Source of the DNA: JADHTT01 sp964633845
GTDB lineage: Bacteria; Campylobacterota; Campylobacteria; Campylobacterales; Arcobacteraceae
Length of the DNA stretch: 40,259 nt
Direction: 5' to 3'
Assembly (NCBI GenBank): GCA_964633845.1
Contig: CAZWLA010000007.1
Span: forward strand, 1-40,259
This document shows, piece by piece, positions 23,314-30,839 of this stretch (positions are counted from its first letter, which is position 1; each line of letters begins with the position of its first letter). Both the position numbers and the translations under genes were made by a program. The notes under the pieces are model-generated. The model did not search any database. It saw only the letters and a program-made list of their open reading frames with translations, and was not told the origin of the DNA.

Positions 23314-24990
23314 TTATCCCCATACTTTGATAGACTGAAATTCTACAGCTTTATCAAAGTCATCTAAATATTCCACAAACTCTAAATTTTTAAAATATCT
23401 ATTAAGTAGATCTATTTCTTCATCAATATATAGATTGACTTTTTGTTTTGTTTCAATTTTAGCTAAAAACCACAGTGCTAAGAAGTTTTCTGAAAACTTA
23501 TTTAGGATATTATTTGAAAAATCTTCAAAATCATCATAATCACTATTTTTAAATTCATCTATTATTTTATTAAAGAGCTCATTTAAATCACTAAGAGGTA
23601 CTGCCTCAAATATCTTTCTAGCTGTTGTTGTACCATATGTGTATTGAGCACCTAGGTATATTCTAGCAGTTTTTTGAGTATATCCATAAATAGATGATCT
23701 TAATCCTACTATACCTATATCACTATGTTCATGCTTAGCACATCCTCTTAAACAACCAGAAAAACCAACTAATATATTGTATTTTTCAATATCCTTTAGT
23801 GGTAAATATTCAGTCTCATCTTTTATATTCCAAAATGAATATGGACAAAATTCACTTCCAGCACATGCTAGTATAGTTCTATTTTCATTTTGATGTTTTA
23901 ATGGAAAACTTGCATCCTTTAAACCTAAGATATATAACTGCTGATCTGTACCAATTCTTACTTCATAATTATTTTGATCGGCTAATGTAGCAATATCATA
24001 TATTTCTTGTGCTTCTATCCTTGCAAAGTTCGAATGATAACAAAATGAATATGTACCATCTTTTAGTTGTTCAAACTCATCAAATGAGACTTTTTCTAAA
24101 AGTGTAGTGCCTTTGGGTGTAAAATCTTTTTTATATTCATCTTGGACAAAAGATCTAAAAGTATCTATTCCAATCTTATCTATAAGATGGAAAAGTCGTG
24201 TAAAATCTCTATCTTGCCTTAGTCCATGCTTATTAAAAGCAATGATAAATGCTTCAAAAAAATCAAGTAATTCTTCTTCTTTTAAAAATATATTAGCATC
24301 TTGTGCAATTTGTGTATTTTTACCACCCATATAAACATTAAATCCATACTGATTATCTTTTTTTGCTAATGCAAAATAAAGATCACTTGCAAAAAATGAG
24401 CCACCATTGGCATATGATCCAGATATACCAGTAGATATCCTTCTTGGTAACAATCCTACAAGTTCTGGTACTTTTAGTATGTGTTCTTGCATTTTTTGTA
24501 TATATGGATAAACCTCAATAATATTATATTTTCCTACACCATCAAATACATCTGTTGCAATATTTCTTACATTGTCACCGAATGTTTGCCATGAATATAT
24601 ACCTATAGAATCTAGTTTTTTATAAATTTCCATAATATTATCTTCATCCATACCATGTATTTGTATACCAGATCTAGCTGTAAGAATAATATATAATTTA
24701 TGTTCTAAAACTATATTAGCAATATCCAAAAGATTTTGATTTGATATTCGTCCACCTGGAAATCGTAATCTAAGCATAAATTCATCATCTGTCATCTCAT
24801 TGTTATATATTCCAAAGTCCTGCAGGTAGTCTCTATCTCCATTTCCTAATGAATCTAGATATAAACTATCTATCTCTTTATAAAAATCTATTGGTCTTAA
24901 ATTTAGTTTTTGTTTTTCTTTTTTATTCAGTTCTTCAAATCTGGCATCACCATCCATATTGAAGTATTTTGTTTTATCTATTTTTGTCAT
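23314..24990 (-). CDS. Siroheme/[4Fe-4S] nitrite or sulfite reductase
   Basis: 558 residues in the two-repeat layout of ferredoxin-dependent nitrite/sulfite reductases. Siroheme-contacting residues are visible in MLRLRFPGGRIS and TARSGIQIHGM (about 70-115); the cluster ligands are C-x5-C in ACAGSEFCPYS and C-x3-C in FSGCLRGCAKHEHSDIGIVG (about 375-435). It performs six-electron reduction of nitrite to ammonia or sulfite to sulfide in the cytoplasm; the sequence alone does not settle which. The ATG overlaps the stop of the pentaheme gene (TAATG). Its siroheme depends on cobA and the met8-type gene nearby. Confidence 0.88.
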   Translation of the reverse strand: MTKIDKTKYFNMDGDARFEELNKKEKQKLNLRPIDFYKEIDSLYLDSLGNGDRDYLQDFGIYNNEMTDDEFMLRLRFPGGRISNQNLLDIANIVLEHKLYIILTARSGIQIHGMDEDNIMEIYKKLDSIGIYSWQTFGDNVRNIATDVFDGVGKYNIIEVYPYIQKMQEHILKVPELVGLLPRRISTGISGSYANGGSFFASDLYFALAKKDNQYGFNVYMGGKNTQIAQDANIFLKEEELLDFFEAFIIAFNKHGLRQDRDFTRLFHLIDKIGIDTFRSFVQDEYKKDFTPKGTTLLEKVSFDEFEQLKDGTYSFCYHSNFARIEAQEIYDIATLADQNNYEVRIGTDQQLYILGLKDASFPLKHQNENRTILACAGSEFCPYSFWNIKDETEYLPLKDIEKYNILVGFSGCLRGCAKHEHSDIGIVGLRSSIYGYTQKTARIYLGAQYTYGTTTARKIFEAVPLSDLNELFNKIIDEFKNSDYDDFEDFSNNILNKFSENFLALWFLAKIETKQKVNLYIDEEIDLLNRYFKNLEFVEYLDDFDKAVEFQSIKVWG

Positions 24991-26105
24991 TATTTTACCT
25001 CTATTGTGACAGACTTACCTTTATATTGCTTTATAAATTCACCATCTAATTGTAGTTTATTTGCTAATGTAGGTCTAACAACATAGCTAATCCAAGTAGA
25101 TTGTACAGTGTCCCCTGATTTTAATTTTGGTATATTATATTGAATTGTTTTTATCTCATTTGCTTTTAAATTATTATTAAATTTATAGTCACTTGCTGCT
25201 GCTGGAGTTGATTGTTTTCCATCTTTATCTTTAAATAAAATAGTAAATGTTGCTTTTTTATCTTCCATTGGATTATCTTTGAAATTTGACCATATAGTCT
25301 CTCCATCTCTTATGATAATTGTGTTGATATACTTTAACCTCATTGGTTGCATAATGATACTATGACCCATTTTATTTTTAATAGTTACTTCAAGTATATC
25401 ACTACCTTTATTTGCACTCAAAGATAATTTTACAGCTTTTTGAACCATTTTATTAGATCTAATTCCTAAAAAATCATGCGATGTATATTCTTCTCTTCCT
25501 CGTTTGTTTAATTTAGTTACCCCACCTGGTGCTTTAGGCATATGACATCCTATACAATCACTAGTTTTATTAAATTCATTATATCCATTACATATTTGAA
25601 CATTTTGTTTATTGTATTTTTTACCATGACATCCCATACATACAGCAGAATTTTGATAAATTTTATTTGATACACTTTCATGTTTATCACTTGTATCTGG
25701 ATTTTTTAAATTTCCAAGAAAAGTTGGTTTTCCTTCCCCTTTATAGTTATAGAAATTTATATTTTTATGTTTAAGCTCAAGTACTTTTGTAATTTGATGA
25801 CAATAAAAGCATGATACTCCATCTGCTTGTGTGATATCTTTTTGATCTGGTTGCTCTTTACCTGTCATTAAAGCTCGTATATTTGAAGCTCCTGGAGTAT
25901 GACAAAGTGCACAGCTATATTTTTTAGGTGATACTTTTGATTTAATTTTACTATGAAGCGAATTATTAAATATTGATGATTTATGATGCATTGAATTAGT
26001 ATGTTCATAATGTATCATATCATGGCACTCTTTACAGCTTTTAGTATCTAAATATTTTGCTTGTATAGACACTAAAAGTAGTATAGTTAATATTATGTTT
26101 TTCAT
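24990..26105 (-). CDS. Periplasmic pentaheme cytochrome c (paralogue 2)
   Basis: 371 residues, signal peptide 1-16, five heme sites: CKECH, CALCH, CFYCH, CMGCH and CIGCH (the last followed by Met-Pro), then a cysteine-free beta-rich C-terminal domain. Heme spacing, the HTNSMHHKSSIF and YTSHDFLGIRSNK segments and the C-terminal domain parallel the protein at 17058-18230. It lies between nirS and the siroheme reductase, 96 bases after the nirS stop and beyond a terminator, and is translationally coupled to the reductase. A role as electron carrier in the nitrite pathway is inferred; its reaction, if any, is unknown. Confidence 0.85.
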   Translation of the reverse strand: MKNIILTILLLVSIQAKYLDTKSCKECHDMIHYEHTNSMHHKSSIFNNSLHSKIKSKVSPKKYSCALCHTPGASNIRALMTGKEQPDQKDITQADGVSCFYCHQITKVLELKHKNINFYNYKGEGKPTFLGNLKNPDTSDKHESVSNKIYQNSAVCMGCHGKKYNKQNVQICNGYNEFNKTSDCIGCHMPKAPGGVTKLNKRGREEYTSHDFLGIRSNKMVQKAVKLSLSANKGSDILEVTIKNKMGHSIIMQPMRLKYINTIIIRDGETIWSNFKDNPMEDKKATFTILFKDKDGKQSTPAAASDYKFNNNLKANEIKTIQYNIPKLKSGDTVQSTWISYVVRPTLANKLQLDGEFIKQYKGKSVTIEVK

Positions 26106-26136
26106 AATTATTCCTTATGTATAAATCTTAGATATA

Positions 26137-26170
26137 AAAAAAGGTAGAAAGTAATACTTCCTACCTTTTA
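26137..26170 (-). terminator. Intrinsic terminator after nirS
   Basis: The stem AAAAGGTAG / CTACCTTTT (26161-26169 read on the minus strand with 26139-26147), with an inner GAAG/CTTT extension, is followed by T residues on the minus strand. It lies between the nirS stop and the pentaheme gene; partial read-through would link them. Confidence 0.8.
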
Positions 26171-26201
26171 GGTGTAATTTAATTTAAATTACTAGATACT
26201 A

Positions 26202-27824
26202 TTAAGCACCTGGGATAGTTTGTCTATGCTCAATTGAGTAAGTAAACGTTGGAGTAGTTAATCCAGTGATGTACTTAACAAATTTACCAGTTTTAGCTTC
26301 ATAGATACCGATTCTTCCAGTATTCCACTCAGAAATCATAGTCCAGTTACCGTGGTTAGCTGGCTCAGCGTGAAGGATTCTTGGTTGAACATCAGAATGT
26401 GGAACATCCCAAGTTTCAATTACTGTACCGTCAGCTTTAGTTAATTTACCTTGATCTTTACCAACATGGATAATTCTCTCAACTTCTAAGTGTTGCTTAT
26501 TAATTAAGTGAACTTGATTCCAGTTTGCAGATCCACCAAGTACGTTATCAGCCCAGATCCATGGAGTGTGCTCAGAAGTACCTACGAATAGTGCTCCACC
26601 ACCAGTTGGAATATGTCTAACAACATCCCAGTTGTTATCCCAAATAGTAACTTGACCAACATTCATGTTAACTGTAGCATGAACTTGTCCATACTCATGG
26701 TTATACCAAGATGAACCTTGACCTGGGTGTGGCTTAGATCCAGCACCAGTATAAACTTTAGCAGCTAAAGATTTAGTTTTGAAATCTACAATACCAACAA
26801 CATCAGAACCTTGAGAAGCAATCATGTAGTATCTACCGATCTCTTTACCTTCATTTAGGAATGCATCATGAAGAATGTTACCAATATTTGGAATATCACC
26901 AACTACTGGGAAATCTGGCTTAGAGTAATCTACGATATAAACATGTCCAGCATCTTTAAGTGCAAATGCGAAGTATGGTCCATATGGAGTATCAGCAATA
27001 GATGCAACTCTTGAAGACTCAATGTTACCTTCGTTATTAATTACAGACGAAGTAGGGTAAACTTTAAGTGGCTCTAATGTCATAGCGTCAAGTAAAATAG
27101 CTCCACCTGGAGTGTAGTTACCAGCCATTACATATTTACCATCTGGAGAAACTGCAAGTCCTCTAGACTCATCACCAACTCTACATTCAGCAATTTTTTG
27201 TTGACCTTTAGAAGCTAAATCAAACATAGTTAAAAGACCATCTCTAGAGATAGAGTATGCATATCTTGGCATTCTTTTATTTGTTACTGTTACGTGAACT
27301 GCAAATCCAGCTGGGTGTGTAGAAAGTTTAGTACCTTTTGTACCATCTAAGAATGTTACTTTAGAAGCATCTCTTTCAGTTACGAAACAAATATCAGTTA
27401 CTTTAGCTACATCTGCAGCACTTGGGTACTCTTTCATAAGTTTCATTCTATCGTTAAGAACTCTATAACCTTTTTTAACATTGTCTAAAGTAAGAACCAT
27501 TTCTTTCTTACCTTTGAAGTGTTGTAAGTAATCAACCATAGCAGCCGCATCATTCTTAGAGAACTCATGACCAATTGATTCACCTTTTTTAAATGCAGGC
27601 ATAGCTGTACCAGGAATACCATTCATAATAGCTTCTGATAATTTGTAAGAATTTTTATCTTTAATAACCGCAGGTCTAATATCAGAACCAACACCACCTT
27701 GGTGCTTAGGACCGTGACAACCTTGACAATCTTTTTCAAAAACTGCTTCAGCATCGAAAGCCGATGCACCTGTAACGATAGCTGCTGCTGCAACTGTACT
27801 CATCATTAATTTTGTTAATTTCAT
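26202..27824 (-). CDS. nirS: Cytochrome cd1 nitrite reductase
   Basis: 540 residues. Periplasmic enzyme reducing nitrite to NO. A signal peptide (1-22, ending GASA|FDAE) precedes the cytochrome c domain with CQGCHGPKHQGG (Cys33/36, His37) and a Met in GTAMPAFKKGE. The eight-bladed d1 propeller follows (about 115-540), with ISRDGLLTMFDL, AVSPDGKYVMAGNYTPGG, MISEWNTGRIGIYEAKTGK and histidines such as DAFLNEG-flanking ILHDA and VPHSDVQPR near the active site. Length and layout are normal. The ribosome site AAGGAGAG lies before the ATG. Base composition of this gene and the nor/nos reductases is a little less AT-rich, as expected for highly expressed genes. Confidence 0.98.
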   Translation of the reverse strand: MKLTKLMMSTVAAAAIVTGASAFDAEAVFEKDCQGCHGPKHQGGVGSDIRPAVIKDKNSYKLSEAIMNGIPGTAMPAFKKGESIGHEFSKNDAAAMVDYLQHFKGKKEMVLTLDNVKKGYRVLNDRMKLMKEYPSAADVAKVTDICFVTERDASKVTFLDGTKGTKLSTHPAGFAVHVTVTNKRMPRYAYSISRDGLLTMFDLASKGQQKIAECRVGDESRGLAVSPDGKYVMAGNYTPGGAILLDAMTLEPLKVYPTSSVINNEGNIESSRVASIADTPYGPYFAFALKDAGHVYIVDYSKPDFPVVGDIPNIGNILHDAFLNEGKEIGRYYMIASQGSDVVGIVDFKTKSLAAKVYTGAGSKPHPGQGSSWYNHEYGQVHATVNMNVGQVTIWDNNWDVVRHIPTGGGALFVGTSEHTPWIWADNVLGGSANWNQVHLINKQHLEVERIIHVGKDQGKLTKADGTVIETWDVPHSDVQPRILHAEPANHGNWTMISEWNTGRIGIYEAKTGKFVKYITGLTTPTFTYSIEHRQTIPGA

Positions 27825-27859
27825 TTTCTCTCTCCTTAAATTGAAATATCAACATGAAA

Positions 27860-27901
27860 ATTATAATAAATATAATCTTCACTTTTCTTGATATAGGTCA
27901 A
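27860..27901 (-). promoter_or_regulatory. FNR/DNR-controlled nirS promoter
   Basis: The box TTGAT-ATAG-GTCAA (27888-27901, one mismatch to the TTGAT-N4-ATCAA consensus) is followed on the minus strand by TATAAT (27865-27860). The expected start near 27852 places the box centre at about -42, the class II activation position. Confidence 0.75.
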
Positions 27902-27907
27902 GAAACC

Positions 27908-27935
27908 AACTAAATTTTAATAAAAAAATCTAGTT
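27908..27935 (-). terminator. Weak hairpin after the nor operon
   Basis: On the minus strand AACTAGATTTT pairs with AAAATTTAGTT (11 pairs including one G-U, six-base loop). The downstream T-run is poor, so termination strength is uncertain. It lies 20 to 45 bases beyond the stop of the 51-residue gene and just before the nirS FNR box. Confidence 0.35.
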
Positions 27936-27953
27936 AGTTAACTTTATCTTATA

Positions 27954-28109
27954 TTAAGATTCGTTTTCTAATCTTTCCTTCTCTTGATTGTAAATCCAGA
28001 ACATTGGAAGTACTATAAGAGTATGAAGGAAGATTGTTAATAGCATTGGATACTGGTTAAGAGTTCCAAAGAAACTAGGTACTATATCCGTGAACGGTTC
28101 AAATAACAT
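27954..28109 (-). CDS. 51-residue membrane protein behind norB
   Basis: An unlisted small gene. The ATG at 28109 is 11 bases after the norB stop and has a strong ribosome site, GGAGAT. The protein starts MLFEPFTDIVPSFFG, has one membrane helix (about residues 21-40, PMLLTIFLHTLIVLPMFWIY) and ends in a charged cytosolic-looking tail NQEKERLENES. It reads cleanly without rare codons. The position suggests a small subunit or assembly factor of the NO reductase, comparable in size to the small subunits of heme-copper oxidases. I do not recognise a named family. Confidence 0.7.
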   Translation of the reverse strand: MLFEPFTDIVPSFFGTLNQYPMLLTIFLHTLIVLPMFWIYNQEKERLENES

Positions 28110-28120
28110 AATTTATCTCC

Positions 28121-29521
28121 TTATCTATCGTGAATTGGATTTTTACCAGTTGAAAGTAAATCTTTAATAAGATAAACAAAACCAACAAAAGTAACAAGAC
28201 CCATTACAAGTCTCCAACCTAGACCTTGAACAAACCATAGTGCTTCTTGAGATATAAAGAATGCTTCCCAAGTTGCTCCCATTTGTGCTCTCTCAACTAA
28301 TACTTGTCCATATCCTGCAACAGTAAGTGCCATTGTCATACCAAATACACCGAATGTAATTAAGAATATAGCCATCTTAGAATCAAATGTAGCTCTAAGC
28401 TTTTTAATATTGTTTGTACCTTGTACTGCAATATAGAACATACCTATTAAGATAGTTGCGTATGCACCATAGAATGCAAGGTGACCGTGAGCAGATGTAA
28501 ACTGCGTACCGTGCGTATAAATATTTACTTGTGGTAATGTGTGGAAGAATCCCCATATACCAGCACCAAGGAAGTTACCAAATGCATTTGTAAAGAACCA
28601 TGCTAACGCAGGTGAGTTAGATACATCATGTCCAGCACCAGTTTCTCTACCCCAGTCATATGTAACGTGAACGAACATAGCAACTAATGGTAATGGCTCT
28701 AGTGAACTAAATAGTGCACCAATTTCCCACCAGTACTCAGGTGTACCGATCCAGAAGTAGTGGTGACCGATACCTAAGATACCAGATCCAAATAACATTG
28801 CTACCTCAATCCATAGCCACATTTCAACAGTTTCTCTACTTGCACCAATTAATCTAATAAGACCAAATGCTGCTAAAGAACCAACAAATACTTCCCAAGT
28901 AGCTTCAACCCATAGGTGAATTACCCACCACCACCAGAATTGGTCCATAGAGATATTATCTGTATAACCCATACCAGCAAGGTATAATCCAGCAAGAGCA
29001 ATTAAGTCAGCCATAATAACTGTCATAATTCCTGTTCTTTCACCTTTGATAGCTGTAGCAAATACGTTTCCTAAGAAACCAAGTACAACTACAACAATAC
29101 CAATATCAGCCCATCTTGGAGCTTCAAGATATTCTCTACCTTCATTAATAAGCCAGATAGTTGATTGATCAGCTGGTCCTACTTGAACTAAGATATATAC
29201 TAATACAACAACTGTAACAGCTGCAGTTAATATCCAGAATAATAGTTTACCAATACCAATTCCAACTGTTTCAATACCAGTTTCTTCTGGTAATAGCCAG
29301 TAAACAGAACCGATCATTGCATATAACATCCATACTACAAGGGCATTAATATGTACCATTCTTGCAACAGAGAAGTCAAATAACTCAAATAAAAATGCTG
29401 GGTATAAGAATTGCGCTGCCGCAATAAGACCCATTAATAATTGAGCACCAAATAATACAGCCGCAACTGTAAAATACCAAGTAGCTAGTTTTTGTGATTC
29501 CCACTTTAAATTATTTGCCAT
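28121..29521 (-). CDS. norB: Nitric oxide reductase large subunit (cNOR)
   Basis: 466 residues, about 12 membrane helices, heme-copper oxidase superfamily. NorB reduces 2 NO to N2O at a heme b3/FeB centre. Ligand-bearing segments are visible: VARMVHINALVVWMLYAMIG (low-spin heme His), HLWVEATWEVFVGSLAAFG and GIGHHYFWIGTPEYWWEIG with the FeB histidines and the conserved Glu, and TSAHGHLAFYGAYATI with the heme b3/b ligands near residue 345. The active-site Tyr-His crosslink motif of oxidases is absent, as in NORs. The ATG overlaps the end of norC by one base. Confidence 0.97.
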   Translation of the reverse strand: MANNLKWESQKLATWYFTVAAVLFGAQLLMGLIAAAQFLYPAFLFELFDFSVARMVHINALVVWMLYAMIGSVYWLLPEETGIETVGIGIGKLLFWILTAAVTVVVLVYILVQVGPADQSTIWLINEGREYLEAPRWADIGIVVVVLGFLGNVFATAIKGERTGIMTVIMADLIALAGLYLAGMGYTDNISMDQFWWWWVIHLWVEATWEVFVGSLAAFGLIRLIGASRETVEMWLWIEVAMLFGSGILGIGHHYFWIGTPEYWWEIGALFSSLEPLPLVAMFVHVTYDWGRETGAGHDVSNSPALAWFFTNAFGNFLGAGIWGFFHTLPQVNIYTHGTQFTSAHGHLAFYGAYATILIGMFYIAVQGTNNIKKLRATFDSKMAIFLITFGVFGMTMALTVAGYGQVLVERAQMGATWEAFFISQEALWFVQGLGWRLVMGLVTFVGFVYLIKDLLSTGKNPIHDR

Positions 29522-30189
29522 TAGTTAGCCTTTTTCTCTCTAAGAGTTAAATCTTTCTTAGCAAAGTTTCTTGGGAAACCATTTGTGTCGATTGAACTCA
29601 TATGTTTTAAGAATGCTACTAAACCTTTAGCTTCTTTTGCTGTGATTCCAAGATCTGGCATCATTCTACTATGTGTTGGGTATTGAGAAGGATGCATTAA
29701 GAATTCAGCCATAGCTTCCTCTTTTGTATCTTTTCCTGTCATACCTAAGTAAGGTCCATTTGGTCCCCATGCTGGATCTAACCATGCTTTTGTTAAATCT
29801 GGAGCATAGTATGCACCATTTCCAAGTAGTGTATGACAGTTCATACAGTTCTTAGCTTGTGATCCTAATTTTCCTAATTCTAGTAGTGCTGCAGCCTCTT
29901 TTGGTGACCAATCATCTCTACCGAAGAATTTTTCTTTTCCACCAATTACTGGCACCTCGTGACCTCTCTTGTCACTCATCTTATAATCAATATTATAATT
30001 GATTACTGTCGCTGCTGGAACCCTTTTTGTAATTCCTGCTTTTAGATCTGCATCTGTACCCATTTGAATTTGACCCATCGTATCAAACGTAAGCCAAATT
30101 AATAGTGCAGCTGAAAATCCAGTAACCCATGCCGCTGATCTCTGCCAGAATCGGACATCAGTCCATACTGAAACTGTTCTTTTAGACAC
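29521..30189 (-). CDS. norC: Nitric oxide reductase cytochrome c subunit
   Basis: About 222 residues from the GTG at 30189, which has an excellent ribosome site (AAGGAG, five bases spacing). An in-frame ATG at 30213 overlaps the preceding gene and lacks such a site, so GTG is preferred. One N-terminal membrane anchor (about 18-37) is followed by a periplasmic domain with the single heme site CMNCHTLLGNGAYYAPDLT (near residue 115) and a Met in HSRMMPDLG as axial ligand. NorC passes electrons from periplasmic cytochromes to NorB. Confidence 0.96.
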   Translation of the reverse strand: MSKRTVSVWTDVRFWQRSAAWVTGFSAALLIWLTFDTMGQIQMGTDADLKAGITKRVPAATVINYNIDYKMSDKRGHEVPVIGGKEKFFGRDDWSPKEAAALLELGKLGSQAKNCMNCHTLLGNGAYYAPDLTKAWLDPAWGPNGPYLGMTGKDTKEEAMAEFLMHPSQYPTHSRMMPDLGITAKEAKGLVAFLKHMSSIDTNGFPRNFAKKDLTLREKKAN

Positions 30190-30202
30190 TGTTTCTCCTT
30201 TT

Positions 30203-30541
30203 TTAATGTTCATATCGTTCTTCTGAACGTTGATTTAAATAATACCAAAGATGAGGTAATATCAGATAACCTACCATAGCTAACACTAATGCTTTTACTG
30301 TAAAATTGTCACTACCAAGTGATACTGCTACAAAATATAAACAGTAAACTTGTAGTATCCAAAAGAAGTAAGCAAATGGCATAAATATAGGTTTTAGATA
30401 TTCCATCTTTACTAATGTATAAATCGCTACAAAGAATAGACCAAATAATAGTACAAAAGAAGAAGCAAGAAATATCGGCAAAAACTGATCTAGTGGAATC
30501 TCTGGAAGATTTAAATAAACAGCATTTTCAAGTGGTTTCAT
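30203..30541 (-). CDS. 112-residue membrane protein leading the nor operon
   Basis: Three predicted membrane helices (about 20-42, 51-70 and 82-101) and a short charged C-terminus. I see no heme, iron-sulfur or copper motif. It is the first gene of the nor operon, ending just inside the alternative ATG of norC, with an FNR-type box 63 bases before its start. It may be a NO reductase assembly or accessory protein (a role some NorD/NorE-type or epsilon-specific proteins fill), but no named family can be assigned from the sequence. Confidence 0.65.
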   Translation of the reverse strand: MKPLENAVYLNLPEIPLDQFLPIFLASSFVLLFGLFFVAIYTLVKMEYLKPIFMPFAYFFWILQVYCLYFVAVSLGSDNFTVKALVLAMVGYLILPHLWYYLNQRSEERYEH

Positions 30542-30603
30542 ATTTTTCCTTTGTATTAATAAATGGTTCAGTCAAATTCTATAGTAAAATATCATTATTT
30601 TTA

Positions 30604-30617
30604 TTGATATATATCAA
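30604..30617. promoter_or_regulatory. FNR/DNR-type box TTGAT-ATAT-ATCAA upstream of the nor operon
   Basis: A perfect palindrome 63 bases upstream of the first nor gene on the minus strand. A TATAGA at 30583-30578 places it near -40. It lies in the 298-base divergent region (30542-30839) between nor and nosZ, which also holds the two repeats listed next and no further gene. Confidence 0.8.
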
Positions 30618-30665
30618 TTATTTAATATTTTAAATCAATTTATTTTTTTAAGTTTTAATTAATAA

Positions 30666-30698
30666 ATGTCAATAAAGTGTCAGTGACATATATGTGAC
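30666..30698. promoter_or_regulatory. Cluster of TGTCA/TGACA inverted repeats between nor and nosZ
   Basis: Within 33 bases are ATGTCA (30666-30671), the palindrome TGTCA-G-TGACA (30678-30688) and the overlapping near-palindrome GTGACATATATGTGAC (30683-30698). It does not match the TTGAT box and may bind a second regulator of nosZ or nor. Function inferred only from position and symmetry. Confidence 0.4.
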
Positions 30699-30762
30699 CT
30701 TTCATAAGGATAAATTATAATAAATATAATAAAATTAATAAAGTATTAAGTTTAAAAGGCGC

Positions 30763-30789
30763 ATAATTGTAATTATCATTGACAATTAT
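30763..30789. promoter_or_regulatory. Inverted repeat ATAATTGT-N11-ACAATTAT upstream of nosZ
   Basis: Perfect 8-bp arms (30763-30770 and 30782-30789) centred at 30776, about 45 bases before the start expected from TATTAT at 30809-30814. The position is that of an activator site for nosZ, but the sequence is not an FNR box. An A/T-rich chance repeat is possible. Confidence 0.4.
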
Positions 30790-30839
30790 TTTACATTAGT
30801 TGTTTTGGTATTATATGACATAAAAGGAGAGAGTTAGTT

